This document shows positions 1 to 8,661 of a stretch of DNA of 49,025 nt, in pieces. Each line of letters starts with the position of its first letter. Position 1 is the first letter of the stretch. The stretch comes from Anaerostipes sp. GTDB lineage: Bacteria > Bacillota > Clostridia > Lachnospirales > Lachnospiraceae. The position numbers and the translations under genes were made by a program. A model generated the notes under the pieces. It made no database searches. It saw only the letters and a list, made by a program, of their open reading frames with translations, and was not told the origin of the DNA. The DNA lies in NCBI GenBank assembly GCA_028697725.1, contig JAQVEG010000014.1:1-49025 (forward strand), in the 5' to 3' direction.

Positions 1-351
1 AGGGCGACCGCCCGAAAGCAAGTAAGCATTTGCTTACTTGCCTGCAACCGAAAAGTATAGAGAAGTGTAGCCGAAGGCAAGTCGAAAGATTTGCCAGGGC
101 TTGTTTTTATTTGAGGCTATAGGGCGATCGCCCGAAAGCAAGTAAGCAGAAGGCTTACTTGCCTGCAACCGAAAAGTATAGAGAAGTGTAGCCGAAGGCA
201 AGCCGAAAGATTTGCCAAGGCTTGTTTTTATTTGAGGCTATAGGGCGACCGCCCGAGAGAAAGTAAGCATTTGCTTACTTGCCTGCAACCGAAAAACAAG
301 AGCAGTGCAGCCGAAGGCAAGTCAATAGCTTGTTTTAGTAAATTGTGCTAT
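1..351 (+). repeat. Three tandem copies of a ~120 bp structured repeat
   Basis: Three direct copies cover 1-120, 121-241 and 242-351 (the third shortened and more diverged). Each begins AGGGCGAYCGCCC, a short GC-rich hairpin, followed by a hairpin with GCAAGTAAGC/GCTTACTTGC arms (mismatched at its base in copy 3), a conserved CTGCAACCGAAAA segment, AGCCGAAGGCAAG, and a final CAAGYC/GGCTTG stem running into TTTTT (78-108 and 199-229; reduced to CAAG/CTTG at 318-336 in copy 3). The stretch is clearly GC-richer than its surroundings and I see no convincing reading frame in it. Copies 1 and 2 differ in the last stem by a T-to-C change that keeps the pair (G-U to G-C). The function is unknown: it could be a tandem terminator, a small structured RNA, or an inert intergenic repeat. 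Copy 3 runs into the likely pilin promoter. Confidence 0.85.
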
Positions 352-354
352 AAT
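346..354 (+). promoter_or_regulatory. Extended -10 promoter for the pilin-like gene
   Basis: TGCTATAAT is a perfect -10 hexamer with the TGN extension, 45 bases before the GTG start. No good -35 is seen. It lies exactly at the right edge of the third repeat copy, where the other copies read GGCTATAGG. Confidence 0.45.
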
Positions 355-398
355 AAGTACAATTAGGGGAAATAAATAGTACGAAAGGGGGGAGGCTT

Positions 399-1235
399 GT
401 GAAAGCAAAATCTAGGAATAAGGGATTTACATTAGTAGAAGTAATTGTTGTATTAGTGATTCTTGGAATTTTAATTGCATTGCTTGTGCCGGCACTTACA
501 GGATATATTGAGAAAGCAAGGGAAAAGTCAGCATTAGCAGAATGCAGGCAGTGTGTCCATGCAGCACAGACGTTAGCTAGCGAAAAGTATGGACAGGGAA
601 TTATGATGGAATTTAATAATGATGTAAAAAAAGAGATTCAAGATTTAGCAGAAGTATCACCAGAAGGTGCAAAAGGAATCCAAGAATTAACATGGAATGA
701 CAGAGCCAAGGTTACGCGATTGGTTTATGTTTCTGACAATGATATTACAGTAAGATATGAGAACGGAGTTTATAGTATTAGCCGTAATTCATTGGCTAGT
801 GAGTCAACATTACAAGAAATCGGGAAGATAGCAGAAACGATTTCTGTAAATAATATGGATTCAGGGGCAGTCAATGGAGCATATACAAAAGAATTTCTTG
901 CAAAACTAAAAGAAGCAGGAATTGATTTAGAAGCTATGGGAGCAAGGTCGTGGCAATATGCAAAAGGTGGAAATGGACCATTTTTATATTGGTCACCAGT
1001 AGATATTCAAGGAAAAGATACTGGAACTAAAGTTCCAGTTATGCGTTATAATATAGGTACAAAAACATTTACAGTATGGATAAGTTCCATAACAGAGGGA
1101 ACAACTGGAGGGAAGACATTTAAGAAGTTTGGTGGCTATGCAGAATATAGACCTAGTACAACTTCTCCAAAAGATGAGCAGACATATGACAAGATGTATC
1201 AGCACTATCAAGAAGCCTGCGATAAATACAAATAA
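399..1235 (+). CDS. Type IV pilin-like (prepilin N-terminal cleavage/methylation) protein
   Basis: Pilin or pseudopilin subunit, 278 aa. Residues 1-9 form a short basic leader ending in Gly, followed by FTLVE with the conserved Glu at +5 and about 20 hydrophobic residues, the class III prepilin signature cut and N-methylated by prepilin peptidase. The rest is a hydrophilic globular part without a recognisable domain, longer than many minor pilins. The GTG start at 399 is set by GGGGGGAGG at 387-395, and the leader would be lost with a later start. No pilus ATPase, platform protein or prepilin peptidase lies nearby, so it would depend on machinery encoded elsewhere. It is transcribed alone: an extended -10 precedes it and a terminator follows at 1245. 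The family call is firm; the role (adhesion, twitching, DNA uptake or secretion) cannot be told. Confidence 0.85.
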   Translation: MKAKSRNKGFTLVEVIVVLVILGILIALLVPALTGYIEKAREKSALAECRQCVHAAQTLASEKYGQGIMMEFNNDVKKEIQDLAEVSPEGAKGIQELTWNDRAKVTRLVYVSDNDITVRYENGVYSISRNSLASESTLQEIGKIAETISVNNMDSGAVNGAYTKEFLAKLKEAGIDLEAMGARSWQYAKGGNGPFLYWSPVDIQGKDTGTKVPVMRYNIGTKTFTVWISSITEGTTGGKTFKKFGGYAEYRPSTTSPKDEQTYDKMYQHYQEACDKYK

Positions 1236-1244
1236 TCATCAAAG

Positions 1245-1279
1245 GGAAGTGTACCTAATTTGGTATACTTCCTTTTTTT
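1245..1279 (+). terminator. Intrinsic terminator after the pilin-like gene
   Basis: An 11-bp stem GGAAGTGTACC/GGTATACTTCC (one G-U pair) with a 6-base loop is followed by seven T. Confidence 0.85.
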
Positions 1280-1328
1280 GATTCATAAAACTTTATATTT
1301 TATTAAGAAAAATTCACAAACTGTATAC

Positions 1329-1357
1329 TTGCCTATGTTATATAGAAGTGTTACAAT
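1329..1357 (+). promoter_or_regulatory. Putative sigma-A promoter of secA-prfB
   Basis: TTGCCT, 17 bases, TACAAT; the expected transcript start is about 55 bases before the secA ATG. A motif match only. Confidence 0.5.
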
Positions 1358-1420
1358 ATTTTAGATTATAGATTCATATAAATAAGAAGAAACCGATCAC
1401 ATTAACATGGGAGTGAAATC

Positions 1421-3985
1421 ATGGGACTATTTGAAAAAGTGTTTGGAACACATAGTGAAAAAGAATTAAAGAGAATCGACGGAGTTGTTGATAAGATTGA
1501 ATCATACGATGAGGCAATGCAACAATTGTCCGATGAAGAACTAAAGAATAAAACAGCGGAATTTAAAGAGCGTTTGGCAGGTGGAGAGACATTAGATGAT
1601 CTTCTTCCAGAAGCATATGCGGTTGTTCGTGAAGCCAGTAGCAGAACTATTGGATTAAAGCATTACAGAGTACAGTTAATTGGTGGAGTTATCCTTCATC
1701 AAGGACGTATTGCAGAGATGCGTACTGGTGAAGGTAAGACATTAGTGTCTACATTGCCAGCATATTTGAATGCATTAGAAGGTGAAGGAGTTCACATTGT
1801 AACTGTCAATGATTATTTGGCAACTCGTGATGCTCAGTGGATGGGGCAAGTGCATAACTTCTTAGGAGTTACAGTTGGCGTTGTTACCAACGATATGGAA
1901 GGTGACGAAAGAAGAGATGCCTACAACTGTGATATTACTTATATTACAAACAATGAACTAGGATTTGATTATCTTCGAGACAACATGGTAGTAGAGAAGG
2001 AAGAATTAGTACAAAGAGATCTTCATTATGCTATTGTGGATGAGGTGGATTCCGTTTTAATTGATGAGGCAAGAACCCCATTGATTATCTCTGGAGAAAG
2101 CGGAAAGTCAACAGAGCTATATCGTGCATGTGATATTTTGGCAAGACAGATGGAACGAGGTTCTTCAGATGGAGAATTGTCAAAGATGGATATTCTAATG
2201 AACGAGGATATTGAAGAAGATGGAGATTTCCTTGTCAATGAAAAGGATAAGCACGTCCTTTTAACTGCAGAAGGTGTGAAGAAGGTTGAGAGTTTCTTCC
2301 ATATTGATAACTTAGCAGATCCAGATAATCTTGCGATTCAGCATAATATTATTTTGGCACTTCGTGCACATAACCTTATGTTTAAGGATAAAGATTATGT
2401 AGTCAAAGACGATGAAGTATTAATCGTTGATGAATTTACAGGTCGTATTATGCCAGGACGTAGATACTCTGATGGTTTACATCAAGCCATTGAAGCAAAG
2501 GAAAATGTAAAAGTTAAGAGAGAGTCTAAGACATTAGCTACCATTACATTCCAGAATTTCTTCAATAAATATAAGAAAAAAGCAGGTATGACAGGTACTG
2601 CATTAACAGAAGAACAAGAATTTCGTGAGATTTATGGAATGGACGTTATTGTTATTCCAACCAACATGCCAGTTCTTAGATTGGATCATGATGATGCAAT
2701 TTACAAGACAAAGAAAGAAAAGTTAAATGCTGTTGTCAATGAGATTATTGAATCTCATAAAAAGGGACAGCCAGTTTTAGTTGGTACTATTACCATTGAG
2801 ATGTCAGAAGAATTAAGTGGTATGTTGAAGCGAAAAGGAATTAAGCATAATGTATTGAATGCCAAGTTCCATGAAAAAGAAGCGGAAATTATTTCTCATG
2901 CAGGTGAGATTGGTGCAGTTACTATTGCCACAAATATGGCTGGTCGTGGTACTGATATTGTTCTTGAAGATGGAGTTGCAGATCGTGGAGGACTTAAGAT
3001 TATTGGTACAGAACGTCATGAATCAAGACGTATTGATAACCAGTTACGTGGTCGTGCCGGTCGTCAGGGAGATCCAGGTGAATCTAAGTTCTACTTATCT
3101 TTGGAAGATGATTTGATGAGACTCTTTGGATCTGAGCGTATGATTACTGTATACAATACATTAGGTATCCCAGAAGGGGAAGAGATTCAGCATAAGTCAA
3201 TTAGTAAGACCATTGAAAAAGCACAAATGAAAATCGAGAACAATAACTTTGGAATTCGTAAGAATTTGTTGGATTATGACCGAGTGAATAACGATCAAAG
3301 AGAAGTTATTTATAAAGAGCGTCGTAAAGTGTTAGACGGAGATGATATGAGAGAATCTGTTCTAAACATGATGACAAAAACAGTTGCAGATTATGTGAAT
3401 CAATTTGTAAGTGTTGATGTACCTTCGGAAGAATGGGATTTGAAGAGCTTAAATGCAGAGCTTCTTCCAGTTGTTCCAATTCAAAAGATTACGCTTACAG
3501 AAGAAGAAAAGGGAGGAAATGCCCAGGCTCTTCTAGAACGTTTACAAAAGGAAACCATTGCACTATATGAAAAGAAAGAAAAAGAATTTGAAGAATTTGA
3601 TTTGCGTGAAGTAGAGCGTATTATTTTACTAAAAGTAATTGACCGTAAGTGGATGGATCACATTGATGACATGGATCAGTTACGTGAAGGAATTGGATTA
3701 CAGGCATATGGACAAAGAGATCCAGTGGTTGAATACCGTATGCAGGGATTTGATATGTTTGAGCAGATGGAACGAGGAATTCAGGAAGAGACAACAACTG
3801 CCTTGTTGAATGTAAAAATTGAGCAGAAGATTGAAAGAGAAGAAGCACCAAAGGTGACAGGAACCAATAAAGATGATGCAGCTTCAAAGACAGTGGTACG
3901 TAAAGGTGCCAAAATCGGACGTAATGATCCATGCCCTTGTGGAAGTGGAAAAAAATATAAAAACTGTTGCGGAAAGAACAAATAG
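1421..3985 (+). CDS. secA: Protein translocase subunit SecA
   Basis: ATPase motor that drives preproteins through the SecYEG channel. At 854 aa it is full length. The Walker A motif MRTGEGKT lies near residue 100, the DEVD Walker B/DEAD box near 207, the preprotein cross-linking region follows, and the second helicase lobe carries [10 protein letters not shown] and [11 protein letters not shown]. The C-terminus ends in the zinc-binding SEC-C tail [13 protein letters not shown] near residue 838, which contacts SecB or phospholipids in other species. ATG at 1421 follows a GGGAG site. prfB starts 19 bases downstream, the secA-prfB order seen in many Firmicutes, so the two are likely co-transcribed. 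Identification is essentially certain; there is no sign of a second, accessory SecA2 here. Confidence 0.98.
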   Translation: MGLFEKVFGTHSEKELKRIDGVVDKIESYDEAMQQLSDEELKNKTAEFKERLAGGETLDDLLPEAYAVVREASSRTIGLKHYRVQLIGGVILHQGRIAEMRTGEGKTLVSTLPAYLNALEGEGVHIVTVNDYLATRDAQWMGQVHNFLGVTVGVVTNDMEGDERRDAYNCDITYITNNELGFDYLRDNMVVEKEELVQRDLHYAIVDEVDSVLIDEARTPLIISGESGKSTELYRACDILARQMERGSSDGELSKMDILMNEDIEEDGDFLVNEKDKHVLLTAEGVKKVESFFHIDNLADPDNLAIQHNIILALRAHNLMFKDKDYVVKDDEVLIVDEFTGRIMPGRRYSDGLHQAIEAKENVKVKRESKTLATITFQNFFNKYKKKAGMTGTALTEEQEFREIYGMDVIVIPTNMPVLRLDHDDAIYKTKKEKLNAVVNEIIESHKKGQPVLVGTITIEMSEELSGMLKRKGIKHNVLNAKFHEKEAEIISHAGEIGAVTIATNMAGRGTDIVLEDGVADRGGLKIIGTERHESRRIDNQLRGRAGRQGDPGESKFYLSLEDDLMRLFGSERMITVYNTLGIPEGEEIQHKSISKTIEKAQMKIENNNFGIRKNLLDYDRVNNDQREVIYKERRKVLDGDDMRESVLNMMTKTVADYVNQFVSVDVPSEEWDLKSLNAELLPVVPIQKITLTEEEKGGNAQALLERLQKETIALYEKKEKEFEEFDLREVERIILLKVIDRKWMDHIDDMDQLREGIGLQAYGQRDPVVEYRMQGFDMFEQMERGIQEETTTALLNVKIEQKIEREEAPKVTGTNKDDAASKTVVRKGAKIGRNDPCPCGSGKKYKNCCGKNK

Positions 3986-4004
3986 CAGTTAGAGGAGTTT
4001 TAGC

Positions 4005-5126
4005 ATGATTGAATTAGAACAATTACAATATCATATAAACTCATATAGGGAACCACTGCAGGAGATGAGTGGTTCTCTTGCTTTAGATGAGAAAAAAGAA
4101 AGAATTGCACAGCTAGAATCTGATATGGAAGCTCCAGGATTCTGGGATCGAGTGGAAGCATCTCAAAATGTCATGAAAGAAGTGAAGGGATTAAAAGATG
4201 TGGTAGAATCCTATGAAAATTTGACCAGTCAGCTAGAGGATATTGAGACTCTAATTGAAATGGCAAATGAAGAAGAGGATGAAGATTTAGTAGCTGAGGT
4301 TCAGGATTCTTTTGAGTCCTTTGAACAGGATTTTAAAAAATTAAAAATATCCACACTTCTAGATGGGGAATATGATAAGAACAATGCGATTTTAACATTG
4401 CATGCAGGAGCTGGTGGAACAGAATCTTGTGACTGGGTAAGCATGTTATATCGTATGTTTACCAGATGGGCAAATAAGCGTGGATTTGACACGAAGGTAA
4501 TCGATTATCTTGATGGAGATGAAGCAGGAATTAAGTCGGTAACGGTAGAGATTAAGGGTGAAAATGCATATGGATATCTTCGATCAGAAAGTGGAGTACA
4601 TCGTTTAGTGCGTATTTCTCCATTTAATGCAGCCGGGAAAAGACAGACTTCCTTTGCATCCTGTGATGTAATGCCAGAGATTGAAGATGATTTGGAAATC
4701 GAAATTGCAGACGAGGATATTAGAATTGATACCTATCGTGCAAGTGGTGCTGGGGGACAGCATATTAATAAAACAGATTCTGCCATTCGTATTACACATT
4801 TGCCAACAGGAATTGTTGTACAATGCCAAAATGAGCGTTCTCAGCATAAGAATAAGGATCAGGCAATGCAGATGCTGAAAACAAAGTTGTTTTTATTGAA
4901 AGAACAGCAGCATTTGGAAAAATTATCGGATATTCGTGGAGATGTTGGAGACAATGGCTGGGGAAATCAAATCCGTTCCTATGTACTGCAGCCTTACACT
5001 ATGGTAAAAGACCATAGAACCAATGAGGAAAGTGGAAATCCAACAGGAGTGTTAGACGGCGATTTAGATGGATTTATGAATGCCTATCTGGCATGGTCAA
5101 AACAAAACCAGAAAAGTGAAAATTAA
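4005..5126 (+). CDS. prfB: Peptide chain release factor 2
   Basis: RF2 recognises UGA/UAA stop codons and triggers peptide release on the ribosome. The 373-aa protein has the RF2-specific SPF tripeptide in RISPFNAAGKRQTSF (about residue 205) and the catalytic SGAGGQHINKTDSA loop (GGQ near 250), whose Gln is normally methylated by PrmC. ATG at 4005 follows AGAGGAG. Most bacterial prfB genes need a programmed +1 frameshift at an in-frame UGA around codon 26; here the matching region (residues 24-32, SLALDEKKE) is read straight through in one frame with no UGA. It sits 19 bases after secA and probably shares its promoter. Confidence 0.97.
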   Translation: MIELEQLQYHINSYREPLQEMSGSLALDEKKERIAQLESDMEAPGFWDRVEASQNVMKEVKGLKDVVESYENLTSQLEDIETLIEMANEEEDEDLVAEVQDSFESFEQDFKKLKISTLLDGEYDKNNAILTLHAGAGGTESCDWVSMLYRMFTRWANKRGFDTKVIDYLDGDEAGIKSVTVEIKGENAYGYLRSESGVHRLVRISPFNAAGKRQTSFASCDVMPEIEDDLEIEIADEDIRIDTYRASGAGGQHINKTDSAIRITHLPTGIVVQCQNERSQHKNKDQAMQMLKTKLFLLKEQQHLEKLSDIRGDVGDNGWGNQIRSYVLQPYTMVKDHRTNEESGNPTGVLDGDLDGFMNAYLAWSKQNQKSEN

Positions 5127-5129
5127 GGT

Positions 5130-5158
5130 TGTGTCTTTCTACAAAATATGATAGTATT
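5130..5158 (+). promoter_or_regulatory. Putative promoter of the ACT-apgM-lysC group
   Basis: TTGTGT, 17 bases, TAGTAT begins four bases after the prfB stop and ends 46 bases before the next start. A small AAGACA/TGTCTT hairpin follows at 5166-5181 without a T-run. Confidence 0.4.
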
Positions 5159-5204
5159 TTTGGAAAAGACAATTGTGTCTTGTACACGAACAAAGGATGT
5201 AGCC

Positions 5205-5645
5205 ATGGAAGAAACAAAATATTATGTAATAAAGAAGAAGGCTGTTCCAGAGGTGCTGCTAAAAGTTTTAGAAGTTCAAAAGCTTTTAGATGGGCAGCAG
5301 GCAAAGTCTGTGCAGGAAGCAGCAGATGCAGTGGGAATTAGCCGAAGTTCCTATTATAAATATAAAGATGATATTTTTCCTTTCTATTCAAATAAAAAGG
5401 GAAGGAATATCACCTTTGTCATTGAAGTAGAGGATCAGCCAGGAGTTATGGCCTCGGTACTTCAAGTATTTGCACAGTACAGTGTGAATATACTAACCAT
5501 TCATCAGAGTATCCCAATCAATGGAAAGGGAGTATTGACGGTGAGTGTTGACATTTGCGATATGGAAACAGATGTCTCGGCAATGATTGAGAGTGTTGAG
5601 AAGCTGGACAATATTATCTACGTAAAGATAATCGCAAAAGAATGA
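5205..5645 (+). CDS. UPF0735 / PheB-like ACT-domain protein
   Basis: Small cytosolic protein of 146 aa in the UPF0735 family (B. subtilis PheB type). Residues 1-60 look helical and include VQEAADAVGISRSSYYKYKD, a helix-turn-helix-like stretch. Residues about 67-140 form an ACT domain (VEDQPGVMASVLQVFAQYSV), a fold that commonly binds amino acids. I chose ATG at 5205 because AAAGGA stands seven bases upstream and the family is about 145 aa; the in-frame ATG at 5148 would add 19 atypical residues. The downstream ApgM-like gene and aspartokinase suggest a sensory role in aspartate-family amino acid metabolism. The older chorismate mutase label for such proteins is not supported by anything visible. 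The molecular function is not established. Confidence 0.85.
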   Translation: MEETKYYVIKKKAVPEVLLKVLEVQKLLDGQQAKSVQEAADAVGISRSSYYKYKDDIFPFYSNKKGRNITFVIEVEDQPGVMASVLQVFAQYSVNILTIHQSIPINGKGVLTVSVDICDMETDVSAMIESVEKLDNIIYVKIIAKE

Positions 5646-5663
5646 TTTGAATTGGAGGATATT

Positions 5664-6872
5664 ATGAAATATATAGTTGTATTAGGGGATGGGATGGCAG
5701 ATAACCCCATTGAATCACTGGGAGGAAAAACACCTCTTCAAGAAGCAAAGACACCAATGATGGATGAGATGGCAAAGGTTTCGCTACAAGGGCTAACCTA
5801 TACAGTTCCAAGTAATCTTCCAGCAGGAAGTGATGTTGCCAATCTAGCCATGTTAGGATATGATCCACAGCAGTATTATTCTGGAAGATCTCCTTTGGAG
5901 GCTCTTAGTATTGGTGTTGATATGAAAGATACGGATATTGCCATTCGATGCAATATCGTTACATTGTCAGAAGATGAACCATATGAAGAAAAGAAGATTC
6001 TTGACCACAGTTCTGGAGAGATTACCACAGAGGAAGCAAAGATTTTAATTGCAGCGGTAAAGAAAGAATTAGAGACAGATGAATTCAAGTATTATCCAGG
6101 AGTCAGCTATCGTCATTTGACGATTTGGGATCATGGAGAAGTGGCAGAATTAACACCACCTCATGATATTTTAGAAAAAACAATTGGTGAATATTTACCA
6201 AAAGAAGAAAAACTAAAAGATATGATGAAGAAAAGCTACGATATTTTAAAAGATCATCCAATTAACAAAGCGAGAATGGAAAAAGGATTAAATCCAGCCA
6301 ATAGTATTTGGTTCTGGGGTGCAGGTACAAAGCCAGCTTTGGATAATTTTGAAGCGAAAACTGGAAAAACTGGGGCAATGGTATCGGCAGTAGATTTATT
6401 AAAAGGAATCGCTGTAGGTGCTGATATGTTAAATCTTGACGTAGAAGGAGCCAATGGAGGCTTAGATACTAATTACGAAGGAAAGGCAAATGCTGCGATT
6501 CAAGCCCTAACAGATGAAGGCAGAGATTTTGTATATGTTCATGTAGAAGCACCAGACGAGATGGGACATCAGGGAAGTCTGCCAGATAAGATAAAGGCCA
6601 TTGAATATTTAGATCAAAGAGTGATTAAAGTAATTGTAGATGAACTAAAGAAAGCAGGAGAAGATTTTAGAATGTTAGTGGGACCAGATCACCCAACACC
6701 AATTGCGATTCGTACACATTCAAAAGACCCAATTCCATTTATGATTTATGATTCTACAAAGGAAGTAGAAGGTCAAAATGAATATAGTGAAGCTGCAGCT
6801 AAAAATGCAGGACTTGTAGTAGAACATGGATATAACGTTATGGATATGTTGTTAGAAAATAATTTACGATAG
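5664..6872 (+). CDS. ApgM-type phosphomutase homologue, candidate homoserine kinase
   Basis: Member of the alkaline phosphatase/cofactor-independent phosphoglycerate mutase superfamily, archaeal (ApgM) branch, 402 aa. Visible metal-site motifs are VLGDGMAD (residues 6-13), AGSDVANLAMLG with the presumed nucleophilic Ser near 53, HVEAPDEMGHQG near 295 and GPDHPTP near 340. ATG at 5664 has GGAGG at 5654-5658. Annotation pipelines usually call this phosphoglycerate mutase, but a subfamily next to aspartokinase genes has been proposed as a replacement homoserine kinase for threonine synthesis. Here it lies 18 bases after an ACT-domain gene and 23 bases before lysC, which favours that role. No thrB of the GHMP type is in the window. 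The superfamily is sure; the substrate is inference. Confidence 0.85.
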   Translation: MKYIVVLGDGMADNPIESLGGKTPLQEAKTPMMDEMAKVSLQGLTYTVPSNLPAGSDVANLAMLGYDPQQYYSGRSPLEALSIGVDMKDTDIAIRCNIVTLSEDEPYEEKKILDHSSGEITTEEAKILIAAVKKELETDEFKYYPGVSYRHLTIWDHGEVAELTPPHDILEKTIGEYLPKEEKLKDMMKKSYDILKDHPINKARMEKGLNPANSIWFWGAGTKPALDNFEAKTGKTGAMVSAVDLLKGIAVGADMLNLDVEGANGGLDTNYEGKANAAIQALTDEGRDFVYVHVEAPDEMGHQGSLPDKIKAIEYLDQRVIKVIVDELKKAGEDFRMLVGPDHPTPIAIRTHSKDPIPFMIYDSTKEVEGQNEYSEAAAKNAGLVVEHGYNVMDMLLENNLR

Positions 6873-6895
6873 AGAGAAGGCACTAGGAGGAAGTT

Positions 6896-8098
6896 ATGCT
6901 AATAGTTAAAAAGTTCGGTGGAACATCAGTAGGAAATAAAGAAAGAATTCTTAATGTTGCAAAGAGATGTATTGAAGATTACGAAAAGGGAAATGATGTA
7001 GTTGTTGTATTATCTGCCATGGGAAAAATGACAGATGATTTAATCAAAATGGCAAAGGATATCAATCCAAATCCATCAAAAAGAGAGATGGATATGCTAT
7101 TAACAACAGGAGAACAGACATCAGTTGCATTGATGGCAATGGCAATGAATGCACTTGGCGTTCCAGCAGTTTCCTTAAATGCATTTCAGGTAGCGATGCA
7201 TACTACACATGCATACAGCAATGCAAGAATTAAACGTATTGATACTGACCGAGTAAATAATGAATTAGAACAGCGTAAAATTGTAATAATTACAGGCTTT
7301 CAAGGTGTTGACCGCAACGAAAACTATACAACATTAGGACGTGGTGGTTCTGATACAACAGCAGTAGCACTTGCAGCAGCATTGAATGCAGATTCTTGTG
7401 AAATATATACAGATGTTGACGGAGTATACACTGCAGATCCTAGAAAAGTAGAGAATGCAAAGAAATTAAAAGAAATCACATATGATGAGATGCTTGAGAT
7501 GGCAACACTGGGAGCAGGAGTTCTTCACAATCGTTCTGTTGAATTAGCAAAGAAGCATGGAGTACAATTAGTGGTTCGTTCTAGTTTAACAAAAGAAGAG
7601 GGAACAGTTGTAAAGGAACGTGTTGCAAGAGGAAAATCAGAGATTAGTGGAGTTGCTGGTGATGATGATGCAGCAAGAATTGCAATTCTTGGATTGGAAG
7701 ATACGCCAGGTGTGGCATTTAAAGTATTTAATGTTTTAGCAAAGAAAAATGTAAATATCGATATTATTCTTCAATCAGTAGGAGAACCAGGAAAGAAAGA
7801 TATTTCCTTTACAGTAAAACAAGAAGACGCCGAGTTAGCAGTAAATACACTTCGAGATTATATGTCAGAGGATGATTATAGAGACATTGATGTTACAACA
7901 AATGTAGCAAAGGTTTCTATTGTAGGACGAGGACTAAAGGATCATGCAGGAATGGCAGCACGTATGTTTGAAGCTTTATATGAAGCAGGTGTAAATATCC
8001 GAATGATTTCTACATCAGAGATTCGAGTGACTGTAATTGTAGAAGAAAAAGATATGGTAAAGGCAATGAATGCAGCACATGATGCATTTGAATTATAG
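6896..8098 (+). CDS. lysC: Aspartate kinase
   Basis: Aspartokinase phosphorylates L-aspartate with ATP, the first step toward lysine, threonine and methionine. The 400-aa protein opens with KKFGGTSVG (kinase signature near residue 5), has TTLGRGGSDTTAVALAAAL around 148-166, and carries two C-terminal ACT domains (about 265-330 and 343-400) with DTPGVAFKVFNVLAKKNVNID and DHAGMAARMFEALYEAGVNI that normally bind the feedback amino acids. ATG at 6896 follows AGGAGG. It is the last gene of the unit, with a terminator at 8115. There is no fused homoserine dehydrogenase. Which amino acid inhibits it cannot be read from sequence alone. Confidence 0.96.
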   Translation: MLIVKKFGGTSVGNKERILNVAKRCIEDYEKGNDVVVVLSAMGKMTDDLIKMAKDINPNPSKREMDMLLTTGEQTSVALMAMAMNALGVPAVSLNAFQVAMHTTHAYSNARIKRIDTDRVNNELEQRKIVIITGFQGVDRNENYTTLGRGGSDTTAVALAAALNADSCEIYTDVDGVYTADPRKVENAKKLKEITYDEMLEMATLGAGVLHNRSVELAKKHGVQLVVRSSLTKEEGTVVKERVARGKSEISGVAGDDDAARIAILGLEDTPGVAFKVFNVLAKKNVNIDIILQSVGEPGKKDISFTVKQEDAELAVNTLRDYMSEDDYRDIDVTTNVAKVSIVGRGLKDHAGMAARMFEALYEAGVNIRMISTSEIRVTVIVEEKDMVKAMNAAHDAFEL

Positions 8099-8114
8099 GA
8101 AATAGAAATAATAA

Positions 8115-8142
8115 AAGGAGTTTCCAAAGGAAGCTCCTTTTT
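8115..8142 (+). terminator. Intrinsic terminator after lysC
   Basis: Stem AAGGAGTTTCC/GGAAGCTCCTT with a 3-base loop and a short T-run. Only 26 bases remain before the next gene, so some readthrough into it is likely. Confidence 0.75.
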
Positions 8143-8167
8143 AGACTGATATTTTGGAGGAAAATAT

Positions 8168-8647
8168 ATGAAGCGAACAGATTATTTATCATGGGATCAG
8201 TATTTTATGGGGATTGCTCTACTATCCGCACAAAGAAGTAAAGATAATCATACACAAGTAGGAGCCTGTCTTGTAAATGATCACAATAAAATTTTGTCCG
8301 TTGGATATAATGGGATGCCAACAGGATGTGAAGATGACGATATGCCATGGGAGAGAGAAGGAACACCTCTAGATACAAAATATTTTTATGTGTGTCATGC
8401 AGAATTAAATGCTATTTTAAATTATGGTGGAGGATCTTTGGACGGAGCAAGATGCTATGTTACTTTATTTCCATGCAATGAGTGTGCAAAAGCAATTATT
8501 CAATCTGGAATGAAAGAAGTAGTTTATATGCAGGACAAGTATGCCGATTCAGATGCGACCATTGCATCTAAAAAAATGTTTGATATGGCGGGAGTTACAT
8601 ACAGAATGTTTACACCGAAAAATCAGACCATTGAGATTAAACTATAG
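8168..8647 (+). CDS. Deoxycytidylate (dCMP) deaminase
   Basis: Zinc-dependent deaminase converting dCMP to dUMP for dTMP synthesis; 159 aa, normal for the ComEB-like family. The zinc and catalytic motif CHAEL lies near residue 76 and PCNECA near 102, in the usual cytidine/dCMP deaminase order, with [14 protein letters not shown] upstream as in dCMP deaminases. TTGGAGG upstream of ATG 8168 is a good ribosome site. It begins just past the lysC terminator and is followed after 14 bases by tex, so the two probably share a transcript. Riboflavin-type deaminases are excluded by the substrate loop and size. Confidence 0.9.
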   Translation: MKRTDYLSWDQYFMGIALLSAQRSKDNHTQVGACLVNDHNKILSVGYNGMPTGCEDDDMPWEREGTPLDTKYFYVCHAELNAILNYGGGSLDGARCYVTLFPCNECAKAIIQSGMKEVVYMQDKYADSDATIASKKMFDMAGVTYRMFTPKNQTIEIKL

Positions 8648-8661
8648 AAAAGGAAAACAAT

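Noticed and set aside
1..351. Possible CRISPR array
   Set aside because: The repeat unit is about 120 bp, copies are contiguous and there are no unique spacers of even length.
5148..5204. Upstream ATG extension of the ACT-domain gene
   Set aside because: No ribosome site, atypical residues, and it overlaps the likely -10 (5153-5158); ATG 5205 has AAAGGA at the right distance.
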